40,910 bases of DNA from an uncultured Lachnospiraceae bacterium. Lineage in GTDB: Bacteria > Bacillota > Clostridia > Lachnospirales > Lachnospiraceae. Under the pieces are notes generated by a model. That model was given only the letters and a program-made list of their open reading frames with translations, had not been told where the DNA came from and did no database searches. Within the stretch, counting starts at the first letter, position 1. The number at the start of each line of letters is the position of its first letter. The position numbers were made by a program, and so were the translations under genes. Below, piece after piece: positions 15,410-23,250 of the stretch. The DNA is taken from positions 1 to 40,910 of the forward strand of contig CAJUJR010000016.1 of the NCBI GenBank assembly GCA_910586605.1, written 5' to 3'.

Positions 15410-16138
15410 ATGGGAATGGTTTTTGGAGTAATCTTAGCAGGAGGGGTGGGAAACCGCATGGGGAACCTGGAACGCCCAAAGCAGTATATTACTGTTGGCG
15501 ATAAGCCGATTATTATTTATACAGTCCAGAAGTTTCTGGAAAATGATGAATTTGAACATTTGATTGTACCATGCCCTAAAGTATGGATGGAGCATACAAA
15601 TAGCCTGATGAAAAAGTATTTTCCAGAAAAAAAGGGACATATTACTGTGTTAGAGGGCGGAGATACGCGGAATGAGACAATCATGAACGCGATTGCCTTT
15701 ATTGAGCGGGAGTATGGGCTAGACGAGGAAACCTTGATTGTAACGCATGATTCTGTCAGGCCGTTTTTGACAGAGCGGATTATACGGGAAAATATAGAGT
15801 ATGGCAAAAAATACGGCGCGGCTGATACAGCAATCCCATCGACGGATACGATTGTGACAAGCAAAGATAATGTTATAATTTCTGATATCCCAGACCGGAA
15901 AAAAATGTACCAGGGGCAGACGCCGCAGACATTCCGTGCAAAAAGACTGCGGGAACTTTATTATTCCCTGACGGAAGAAGAAAAAGAAATTTTGACAGAT
16001 GCATCCAAGATTTATATTATGAAGGGTGAGAAGGTATATCTGGTAAATGGCGAGGTTTCTAATATTAAGATTACGTATCCATATGACTTGCGCGTGGCGG
16101 AAACTTTGGTGAACAATATGGAAGGCGAAGGGCTGTAA
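15410..16138 (+). CDS. tarI: TarI-like ribitol-5-phosphate cytidylyltransferase
   Basis: The predicted reaction is CTP + D-ribitol 5-phosphate to CDP-ribitol + PPi. The 242 residues carry an intact loop, GVILAGGVGNRMGNLERPKQ, then GGDTRNETIMNAI, VTHDSVRPFLTER and YQGQTPQTFRAK, and end with VSNIKITYPYDLRVAETL. HDSVRPF and the ITYPYDL ending are TarI-like. It is clearly closer to the 30447 protein than to the 11533 one. ATG 15410 has GAGAGG nine bases upstream; ATG 15416 is possible but too far from it. A terminator overlaps its stop codon. Confidence 0.87.
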   Translation: MGMVFGVILAGGVGNRMGNLERPKQYITVGDKPIIIYTVQKFLENDEFEHLIVPCPKVWMEHTNSLMKKYFPEKKGHITVLEGGDTRNETIMNAIAFIEREYGLDEETLIVTHDSVRPFLTERIIRENIEYGKKYGAADTAIPSTDTIVTSKDNVIISDIPDRKKMYQGQTPQTFRAKRLRELYYSLTEEEKEILTDASKIYIMKGEKVYLVNGEVSNIKITYPYDLRVAETLVNNMEGEGL

Positions 16139-16156
16139 ATAGAATACAGCCCTTTT
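16128..16156 (+). terminator. Intrinsic terminator after the second tarI
   Basis: AAGGGCTGTA (16128-16137) pairs with TACAGCCCTT (16145-16154), 10 bp with a 7-base loop, followed by TT and an AT-rich stretch. The stem contains the stop codon of the cytidylyltransferase. The T tract is short, so efficiency is uncertain. Confidence 0.65.
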
Positions 16157-16236
16157 ATTATACTAGTACTCTGGCAACAAAAAAGCTTGAGAAGTAAAAA
16201 AAATACGGTAAAAATGTAGGAAAATTACGGAATCTG

Positions 16237-16264
16237 TTGTAATCTTTCAAAAATTGTATATAAT
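16237..16264 (+). promoter_or_regulatory. Promoter of the ATPase-TOPRIM pair
   Basis: TTGTAA (16237-16242), a 16-base spacer and a perfect TATAAT (16259-16264) lie about 50 bases upstream of the ATPase start. Together with the terminator at 16128-16156 this makes the pair its own transcription unit. Confidence 0.6.
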
Positions 16265-16313
16265 AAAGATAGAGGGAGTTATTGTCCAATGATTTTACAA
16301 GGGAGGGGATATT

Positions 16314-17417
16314 ATGTTAGCAGAATTCAGGGTACGGAATTATAAAAATTTCAGGGATGAATTAAAGTTTTCATTAGAACAGAACAAGAACTATGAGTTT
16401 AACCAGGATGCAGTCTATAATGGCATTATCAAAGATTCTGTTGTAGTTGGTTATAATGCTTCAGGTAAGACAAATTTGGGGCTGGCGGTTATGGATATTA
16501 TAGTCCACCTGACAGATAAGAAGTGGAAAAAAACTCCAGGGATTTTATATTCTAATTTATATAACCAGGATAATGTGGCTTTTTTTGCATATAAATTTAA
16601 ATTTGGTTCTAGTGTTTTAGAATACACATATGAAAAAAAGGATGCAGAATATGTAATACGGGAAAGCATTAAGATTGACGGGAAAAAGATTATCAAAAAT
16701 GATTCAGGCACATGTTCTGTGGAATTAAATGGTTCAGAAAACCTGAACTTGGAAAATTGGGACAGTTCTATTTCTTTAGTGAAATATGTATATGCGAATA
16801 CAGTATTGGATAAAGAAGATAAGAACTGCCTGGTATTTATAAAGTTTATGAAATTTGTGAATCAGATGTTATGGATAAGCAGTACAGAAGGATTGAAAGC
16901 AATAGGGTTTGTGACTAATGCAGGCGATGTTTTTGAGCAAATATGTAATATGGAAAATGGCATTCAGGACCTGGAAGATTTTTTGCGTGAGGTAAATCTT
17001 CCATTCCATCTTGTGGTGAAGGATAAAGGGGAAGGGAAAAAAGTATATTGCAGATTTGGGGAAAAAGAAGTAGCATTTGCCCCGCTTATGTCCAGCGGGA
17101 CAAAATCATTGGTTTTTTTATTTTTATGGTATTTGCAGCGGGAAAACATTTCCTTTATATTTATTGATGAATTTGATGCGTTTTATCATACTGATTTGTC
17201 GGTTGCCGTAATCCGCAAATTGATGGAAGAAAAAAATACGCAGGTTGTTTTTACCTCACATAATACAGATATTATTACAAATGAGTTATTGCGTCCAGAC
17301 TGTTATTTTATATTGGATGATAACAGAATTCAGCCTTTTTGCAGTCTGACTGACAAGGCTTTAAGGGAGGCACATAATTTACAGAAGATGTATAAGGCGG
17401 GGGCGTTTCATGATTAG
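16314..17417 (+). CDS. AAA15-family ATPase, likely anti-phage
   Basis: The protein has 367 residues. It has an SMC/RecF-like N-terminus (MLAEFRVRNYKNFRD), Walker A GYNASGKT at 46-53, a long divergent middle, the signature-like APLMSSGTKSLVFLF, Walker B ISFIFIDEFDAF and a His switch VVFTSHNTDII. This is the AAA15/AAA21 pattern found in RloA-, AbiLi- and AriA-type defence ATPases. Known members sense or regulate an associated nuclease. The start overlaps no gene and is preceded by GGGAGGGG. The stop overlaps the partner gene by 8 bases. The defence role is inferred from family and pairing. Confidence 0.8.
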   Translation: MLAEFRVRNYKNFRDELKFSLEQNKNYEFNQDAVYNGIIKDSVVVGYNASGKTNLGLAVMDIIVHLTDKKWKKTPGILYSNLYNQDNVAFFAYKFKFGSSVLEYTYEKKDAEYVIRESIKIDGKKIIKNDSGTCSVELNGSENLNLENWDSSISLVKYVYANTVLDKEDKNCLVFIKFMKFVNQMLWISSTEGLKAIGFVTNAGDVFEQICNMENGIQDLEDFLREVNLPFHLVVKDKGEGKKVYCRFGEKEVAFAPLMSSGTKSLVFLFLWYLQRENISFIFIDEFDAFYHTDLSVAVIRKLMEEKNTQVVFTSHNTDIITNELLRPDCYFILDDNRIQPFCSLTDKALREAHNLQKMYKAGAFHD

Positions 17418-18182
17418 CCAAAAGAAAAAAGTTCTTTTTATTTATGAAGGAGTAAAAGCGGAAGAAAAATTACTGAATAATCTTGTGGAAGTGTTTTTTT
17501 CTTCTGCGGCAGATGTTTCAATCTTAAATTGTCCTGCAGATGGCAATATATATATGCTTTGGAGCAGGCTGAAAAAGGATGGGTTTGATACAAATGTAAT
17601 TGATGTCTTAAAAGAGATGAGCATAGTTGCAAAGGAACGTTTAAGAAATCTCAGGGCAAGTGATTTTTCCGAAATTTATCTTTTTTCGATTATGACGGCC
17701 ATAATGACAATATTCCGAAAAAATATTTAAATAAGGATGTATTGGGGGAAATGCTTGCAACATTTAATAATGAAACAGAACTTGGGAAATTGTATATATC
17801 TTATCCAATGATTGAATCAATAAAAGAGATTACGATAGAAGCACAGGATTATAAGCATTTATATCTTTCTTTAGACGAAATTGCAAAGTATAAGAAAAGT
17901 GTTTTTTCACAGCCTGATTTTAATAATTACAGTTGCATTGATGAGAAACGTTGGCTAATTGCCTGCAATGCAAGCCGTAAACGAGCCAGCCTGCTGGTAA
18001 AGTACAATAGTTTCTGTACGTATGCCTATTTTATACATAACCTTGGCCAGGAAAAAATTTATGCTTACCAGAAACAAAATTATATTCAGAATGGAGGATT
18101 GTTATGCATTTTAAATTCTGTGCCGCTTTTTCTTTTGGAATATTACAAAGAAGATTTCTGGGACAGGGTAACGGATGCATAA
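17410..18182 (+). pseudogene. TOPRIM/RloB-like partner of the ATPase, frameshifted
   Basis: Two frames make one protein of about 256 residues. The first (17410 to a stop at 17730) has KKVLFIYEGVKAEEKLLNNL, an acidic TOPRIM-like start. The second (in frame through 17742-18182) has GEMLATFNNETELGKLYISY and ends with LLEYYKEDFWDRV. At 17681-17686 there is a run of six T. Stepping back one base there joins them and restores EIYLFFDYDGHNDN, a conserved-looking acidic DxD metal site. The break is therefore a missing T in a homopolymer. It may be a real mutation, a phase-variable switch, transcriptional slippage or a sequencing error. By position and motifs it resembles RloB/AbiLii or AriB-type effectors; the exact family is uncertain. 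Confidence 0.7.
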
Positions 18183-18184
18183 AG

Positions 18185-18217
18185 GCAGGAGCAGGGTTTC
18201 GCCTGCTCCTGCTTGTT
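18185..18217 (+). terminator. Terminator between convergent genes
   Basis: GCAGGAGCAGG (18185-18195) pairs perfectly with CCTGCTCCTGC (18202-18212), an 11-bp stem with loop GTTTCG followed by TTGTTTGT. It lies 2 bases after the plus-strand stop and 12 bases from the end of the minus-strand gene, so it can serve both directions. Confidence 0.8.
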
Positions 18218-18228
18218 TGTGGAAGAAT

Positions 18229-19320
18229 TTATTTAGGCAGCATAAGTTCAACTTTTTGCTCTAGTTTTCTAAAATTTAATTGTAGTTTTTTATTTTCTTC
18301 ACGGAGTTTTTTTATCCCAATTGCTGTAAAGCGTATAATATCCTGTTGCATAAATGGATTGTCAGCCGTCCATTTTGGAATGGCAGGAGGGGTGTAGTCA
18401 AATAAAGCGCCATCCGGGTTGGAAAGGTATTCTTTGGCTACAAGCTGGTTTGTTCTCACATATTTTTTGATAAATTTTTTAAATTCTTTTTTTGAAAACA
18501 TTGAGGAAGGATATTGGGCGCTGCTGATTTCTTTTTCAATGCGCAAAATATTGCGCATAAATTTCAGGTCTTTTTGGCTAAGCTCTGGCACGCCGTTTAA
18601 TACCCTCATAATTTCATGTGTGTTCCCGGTTAGGCTTTGGTTTCTTTTCTCTTTGGAAATTTGATATTCTTCTGTGAGGTTTAAGCCGATAGAATGAAGA
18701 AAGTCAGCGTAGATAGAGCCTTCCCAAAAGGTTTCTTTTACAAATGGGCGTACAATGATATTTTCTTTTCCAAGTATGGAAGAAATAGACTCCAGTTTTT
18801 TATAGTAATTAAGCTGGCGGTTTTTAGGGATTACAGATATAAATTCATCAAAAGTCTGTTCTGGGTTTATGCTGTTTGCCTTAATATGCTGGTTCCATGT
18901 AGATATCATTAGTTCGTCCTGTCTTCTGAGGTATAGAATGATTTTAACAGAAAATCCATTTTGTTCTCCATATTCTTTTAATTCCTGCCAAAGCGTTTTT
19001 CTTCTGTGGTAGGTTGCACCATAGATTCCTTCATCAGAGAGGATAATGTTGTCATAATCAGAGAATAGGGCTGTAACCTGTTCCATCCCTTTCTTGCATT
19101 TTTCCTGTATCTGTGCTTCCTGGAGGCTTTTATCATTATTTTCTATATTATCAATAAGGAAATGGGCGTTTTTAACTTGTGTGCATTCTGGGCACAATGC
19201 AGATAAATCAGGATAGGTATATCCATATTTTTGTAATACAGCCAGGTTTTCCCAGCAGAAGCATTGAATTGCTTTAGTACCTGTTTTTATAGTTCCTATG
19301 TGCAGATATAGTGTTTTCAT
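18229..19320 (-). CDS. Sulfotransferase-like protein
   Basis: The 363 residues open with MKTLYLHIGTIKTGTKAIQ, where HIGxxKTGT is the 5'-phosphosulfate-binding loop of PAPS-dependent sulfotransferases. Then follow LSDEGIYG and ILYLRRQDELMISTWNQHIK, which resembles the 3'-phosphate-binding region (Arg plus downstream Ser). The C-terminal ~30 residues are a Lys/Glu/Leu-rich helix (IKKLREENKKLQLNFRKLEQ), possibly a coiled coil. No signal peptide is seen, so it should be cytoplasmic. The likely role is sulfation of a surface glycan precursor, inferred from the neighbouring polymer genes. No PAPS-synthesis genes are in the window. It is transcribed alone; AGAAAGG precedes ATG 19320. Confidence 0.75.
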   Translation of the reverse strand: MKTLYLHIGTIKTGTKAIQCFCWENLAVLQKYGYTYPDLSALCPECTQVKNAHFLIDNIENNDKSLQEAQIQEKCKKGMEQVTALFSDYDNIILSDEGIYGATYHRRKTLWQELKEYGEQNGFSVKIILYLRRQDELMISTWNQHIKANSINPEQTFDEFISVIPKNRQLNYYKKLESISSILGKENIIVRPFVKETFWEGSIYADFLHSIGLNLTEEYQISKEKRNQSLTGNTHEIMRVLNGVPELSQKDLKFMRNILRIEKEISSAQYPSSMFSKKEFKKFIKKYVRTNQLVAKEYLSNPDGALFDYTPPAIPKWTADNPFMQQDIIRFTAIGIKKLREENKKLQLNFRKLEQKVELMLPK

Positions 19321-19680
19321 ATTTTTTTACCTTTCTCAGATCGTAATAATTACGCTAAAATGTGCCTGATGCAATAGCCGGGTAATTTTAGCAAGTAAAT
19401 CGTAATGGATAAATATGGCAAAAATTTAATAAATATATGTTATTTTTTCCATTTAAAAGAGTTGCCGTGAAAAGCCGGCAGAAAGAAATTTATTCTGCGT
19501 AAAATTCGTTCAATAGTTAAACGTCTTAGTAATATATAAAAAGATAGATTGACGAATTATAGAAAAATATATATGATATAACAGGATAGAAAAAAATGAA
19601 AATAGATAAGTTTGCTATTTTTTTGCCATAAATTTCTATTATTTTATTACAGTAAAATGTTTAAAGGGGGAGCACATTTT
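19321..19680. other. Divergent intergenic region
   Basis: This 360-base gap contains no gene. Near the minus-strand gene it has a perfect palindrome CGTAATAATTACG (19342-19354), a possible operator, and a second inverted repeat GCTAAAAT/ATTTTAGC (19354-19361 with 19385-19392). The plus-strand promoter lies at 19549-19577. An in-frame ATG at 19612 exists for the next gene but has no ribosome binding site. Confidence 0.5.
19549..19577 (+). promoter_or_regulatory. Promoter of the secreted 5'-nucleotidase gene
   Basis: TTGACG (19549-19554), a 17-base spacer and TATGAT (19572-19577) make a good housekeeping-type promoter about 100 bases upstream of the start codon, leaving an AT-rich leader. Confidence 0.7.
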
Positions 19681-22600
19681 ATGAAGTTACAGAATGATAA
19701 ATGGAAGATATTTGTAGTGATGGCGGTTAGCTTTGCGTTGCTTACAGGGCAGCCTTCTGTTGTTTCTGCTGCTGAAGGGCAAGCTTCAGCAGCAGAAACA
19801 ACGCAGGAAGATAATAAGGAAGAGGGCAAAGAAGGGGACGAATCCCAAGAAAACCAGGGAAATGAAAATAATGGGTCAGATGGCACCTTGCCAGATACTG
19901 CAAATTTAAGGCTTATATTTACATCGGACATCCACGGACAGGTGACGACAGAAGATTATGAAAATGGAACAATCTTTACAACAGGAGGTTTGTCAAGGAC
20001 GGCTACTTTAATCAAGGAAGCAAGAGAGGAAGTCAATGGAAGCAATTCTATGCTTTTTGATTTAGGGGACAGCCTATATGATTATACAACGGATTATATT
20101 TATAATTATGACAGTTCGGCAAAGCAGCCAGTCTACAATGCTATGTCGCTGCTTGGATATGATGCGGTTACTTTGGGAAACCATGATTTTGACTATACGC
20201 TGCCCTATATCCAGGAGCAGTTAAAAGCCTCTGGTTTAGAGGATAAAGTTGTTTTATCCAATGTTAAGGATGTAAATACAAATAAAAATATATGGGCAGA
20301 AAATAAAATTATTGAAAAGTCAGTTGTAACGGATTCTGGAAGGCCGATTTCTGTTAAGATAGGGCTGATTGGGGAAACTGTCCCTACCCTTTCTAAAAAG
20401 AGGACAAATTATACGGGGATATTGCAGACAGAGGATATTGTAGAAAATGTAAAGGCGGAAGCCGCTATTTTAAAAGAAAAAGGGGCTGACCTTGTTGTAG
20501 TTCTGGCTCATTCTGGAATAGGGAAAGAAAATCCAGGGTTTAAGGATTCAAATACAGGATATGCTTTGACGAAAGTTGATGGGGTAGATGCTGTTTTATG
20601 CGGTCATTACCATACGGATTTCCCTTCAAAGGATGTGTCAATATATGATAACTTGCCAGGCGTGGATTTAGGGACAGGGCTGGTAAATGGCAAAAACTTG
20701 GTACAGGTAAAACACCGTGGCGCCAGCATTGGAATTGCAGATTTGCGGATTTCTGACGCAGATAATAAGATTTCAATTGTTGACAGGAAAACTTCTCTCC
20801 GGAATGTTGATGCCAGTACAGAAGTTGATGCAGCAATAAACAATTGCATGGGAGACTGGGCAAAGACATTTTTGCTGGACTGTACAGAGATTTTATGTGA
20901 ATTAGATGACGATACAGAACTGCAGAACTATTTTGGCACGCAGGAGGATACGGATTTAATCCAGCTGCTGAACCATATTAAGATAAGCTATGGAATAGGT
21001 TATATCAATAATGAGGAAGAAGCGTATAAAGATTATCCGGTAGTAGCCGCTTCCTCCTATCTTCGGTATGGTTCTGGCGATGGGAATGATTTTATTGAGA
21101 TTACGGATGAGTTTAAGCGTTCCAATATGTATGATTTGGTGAATTATAAAACAGGGCTCTATCTGTATGAGATGACAGGGGCGCAAATCCGGGAATGGTT
21201 AGAGTGGTCTGTAAGCTGTTATGAGACAGCCGGGGAGAATCCTCTTTCTTCAAAGGAATTTCCAGCCTATGTTAAGGAAAAACCATTGCAGTATGCTTTA
21301 CAGGAGGCTTACTTAAATGACTGGAAGAATTTTTATGTCTTTGATGGTATTGAATATACAGTAGATACAAAAAATGCGCCGCGCTATGATGAGAATGGAA
21401 AGAAAATTAACGATACAAAGCGGATTTCTTCTTTGACAAGAAATGGGAAAGAGATTGGAGATAGTGAAGTGTTTGTCGTAGCAACGCACCGGTTGCCGGC
21501 AAATCCACTATTTGAAAGTATGGACAGCAAAAAGATTGTCAGTACCAGTACAGAAAAATACCGAAATCATATCGAAGAATATATTGAAAAGATTGCTGAA
21601 ACTGGTAACTTAAAGCCAATCAGGGATAATAATTGGGAGGTTGTATATTCAGAGGATTACAATTATGTATTGGGAAGCAGTGAGAAGGCGCAGGTAAAGA
21701 TGGAAAATAAGAAATGGCTTCCAGAATTGCTTGACAATATAGACAGATGCCAGTATTATCTTTTTGATCCTGGGAAACTGCCAAAAGAAGATAAGACAGG
21801 GCCTGCTGTTAACGCCTTAGCTGTAAATGAGTCAAATAAAAAGGGAACGATAGCCGTTCAGGCAACAGACCGTTCTGGTGTTTCCCATATTAAATATGCC
21901 GCAGGAAAATATGGCATGGACAATGCTGTTTGGAAAACAGCAGAAGAAATTACAAAAGGAAGTTTCCAGTATAAAAAGAATGGGATATATTCTATCTTGG
22001 CAGAAGATACAAAAGGGAATTGCAGTATTACATATGTTAAAACCTCTAATATTAATACAGGCATGTTAGGAGCGCCGACAGTAAAGACATATTCTAATAA
22101 AAAGAAGTATATTGAAGGGAAGGCAGAGGCAGGCGCCAGAATTTATTTTAAAATAGAGAATGGAAAGACATATTCTGCTGCAGTAAGTAAAAATGGGACG
22201 TTTAAATATAAGCTGCCCCCTCAGAAAGCCGGGACGAAAATATATGTATATGTTGTTGACAGCAAGGGAAAGACAAGCGTCAGGAAAACGATAACCGTAA
22301 AAAGGAGCGGACCAAACCAACCAGCGCTGAATGGGATTAAAACAAATTCAAAAGCTGTTTCAGGAAAGTTAAATGATACATATGCCTATCCAATGGTGCT
22401 TGTGAATGATAAAACCTTGTATGTACAAGATCAGAATGTGGCGGAGCTTTATAAGAAATCTTCTTTTTACAATAAAGGTTATAAAGTGGTTGTAACATCC
22501 ATGAAGATTACTTCTTCCGGGACGTTTAGTTTTAACCTTCCGGATTATTTAAAAGCTGATATTGTAGTTAAGCTAAAAACAGTTGATACATTATCACGCT

Positions 22601-23169
22601 GTGGGCTGCAAAGTACGACAGAAGTACTTCAGATGAAACCGAGGAAACCAGAAGTTGCGGCCGTCAGTAACCTTTCTAAATCTGTAAAGGTATATTCTGG
22701 TGAAAAGTGCCAGAGCGCATCTGTGCGTATTGGTGACAAAAAATATTCTGTAAGCAAAGCTTCTTACAGTAAGGAAAAAGGGTATTGTTATACAGTGAAG
22801 GTACCACGCAGTGATTCTACAAGTACCTTCCGTGTGTATCTTACAAATGCAAAGGGAAACAGTTCTGTTGTTTCACTGCATCCAATAGAAAAGGCGCCAA
22901 ACCGGCCGACATTAAATAAAGTAAAAAAATCAGCAAAGAAAGTTACCGGGAAAGTGCACCTTGTGGGAGGAAAGGACGGGGTTAATACAGTAAAGAGTAC
23001 GAAAACGAAAGTATATCTTTATGTAAATGGGAAAAAATATACTGGCAAAGTAAAAAATGACGGCAGCTTTTCTGTAAAAGTAAAAAAATTGAAAAAAAAG
23101 GATAAGCTGGTATGTATGGCCAGGAATTTAAATGGGGTAAGCCTGAAACGTACTGTTTATGTAAAATAA
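19681..23169 (+). CDS. Secreted 5'-nucleotidase/metallophosphatase with Ig-like C-terminal repeats
   Basis: The likely start is ATG 19681 with AAAGGGGGAG upstream (1162 residues). A signal peptide (residues 1 to about 30, ending VSA before AEG) leads to an acidic linker. The calcineurin-like domain has TSDIHGQ at 82-87, FDLGD at 126-130, GNHDF at 166-170, VVLAHSGIG and CGHYHTD, all metal ligands. The 5'-nucleotidase C-terminal domain follows (SYLRYGSGDGNDFIEI, FDGIEYTVD, ATHRLPANPLF). After about residue 700 come several Ig-like beta modules rich in Lys, such as IEGKAEAGARIYFKIENG, NGTFKYKLP and NDGSFSVKVKKLKKK. There is no LPXTG motif or transmembrane anchor, so wall retention may rely on the basic repeats. 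It probably hydrolyses extracellular nucleotides or cyclic nucleotides, for nutrition or host purinergic signalling. It lies amid surface polymer genes. Confidence 0.88.
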   Translation: MKLQNDKWKIFVVMAVSFALLTGQPSVVSAAEGQASAAETTQEDNKEEGKEGDESQENQGNENNGSDGTLPDTANLRLIFTSDIHGQVTTEDYENGTIFTTGGLSRTATLIKEAREEVNGSNSMLFDLGDSLYDYTTDYIYNYDSSAKQPVYNAMSLLGYDAVTLGNHDFDYTLPYIQEQLKASGLEDKVVLSNVKDVNTNKNIWAENKIIEKSVVTDSGRPISVKIGLIGETVPTLSKKRTNYTGILQTEDIVENVKAEAAILKEKGADLVVVLAHSGIGKENPGFKDSNTGYALTKVDGVDAVLCGHYHTDFPSKDVSIYDNLPGVDLGTGLVNGKNLVQVKHRGASIGIADLRISDADNKISIVDRKTSLRNVDASTEVDAAINNCMGDWAKTFLLDCTEILCELDDDTELQNYFGTQEDTDLIQLLNHIKISYGIGYINNEEEAYKDYPVVAASSYLRYGSGDGNDFIEITDEFKRSNMYDLVNYKTGLYLYEMTGAQIREWLEWSVSCYETAGENPLSSKEFPAYVKEKPLQYALQEAYLNDWKNFYVFDGIEYTVDTKNAPRYDENGKKINDTKRISSLTRNGKEIGDSEVFVVATHRLPANPLFESMDSKKIVSTSTEKYRNHIEEYIEKIAETGNLKPIRDNNWEVVYSEDYNYVLGSSEKAQVKMENKKWLPELLDNIDRCQYYLFDPGKLPKEDKTGPAVNALAVNESNKKGTIAVQATDRSGVSHIKYAAGKYGMDNAVWKTAEEITKGSFQYKKNGIYSILAEDTKGNCSITYVKTSNINTGMLGAPTVKTYSNKKKYIEGKAEAGARIYFKIENGKTYSAAVSKNGTFKYKLPPQKAGTKIYVYVVDSKGKTSVRKTITVKRSGPNQPALNGIKTNSKAVSGKLNDTYAYPMVLVNDKTLYVQDQNVAELYKKSSFYNKGYKVVVTSMKITSSGTFSFNLPDYLKADIVVKLKTVDTLSRCGLQSTTEVLQMKPRKPEVAAVSNLSKSVKVYSGEKCQSASVRIGDKKYSVSKASYSKEKGYCYTVKVPRSDSTSTFRVYLTNAKGNSSVVSLHPIEKAPNRPTLNKVKKSAKKVTGKVHLVGGKDGVNTVKSTKTKVYLYVNGKKYTGKVKNDGSFSVKVKKLKKKDKLVCMARNLNGVSLKRTVYVK

Positions 23170-23175
23170 ACAGTA
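23151..23175 (+). other. Stem-loop over the 5'-nucleotidase stop codon
   Basis: TACTGTTTA (23151-23159) pairs with TAAACAGTA (23167-23175) around a 7-base loop, and the TAA stop is the first codon of the right arm. No T run follows, so it is a 3' stem-loop rather than a clear terminator. Confidence 0.45.
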
Positions 23176-23250
23176 CAGAACTGTAAGTTATTAGAGGCAA
23201 AGTTACTGTTCCATAATTGCAATAACGAGGTAGAAGAGAGGAGAAAAGGA

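Noticed and set aside
9684..16138. IspD (isoprenoid pathway) function for the cytidylyltransferases.
   Set aside because: The HDxVRPF motif, the ITYPYDL-type ending in two of them, and tarJ and TagF neighbours favour polyol-phosphate cytidylyltransferases. Real IspD is probably elsewhere.
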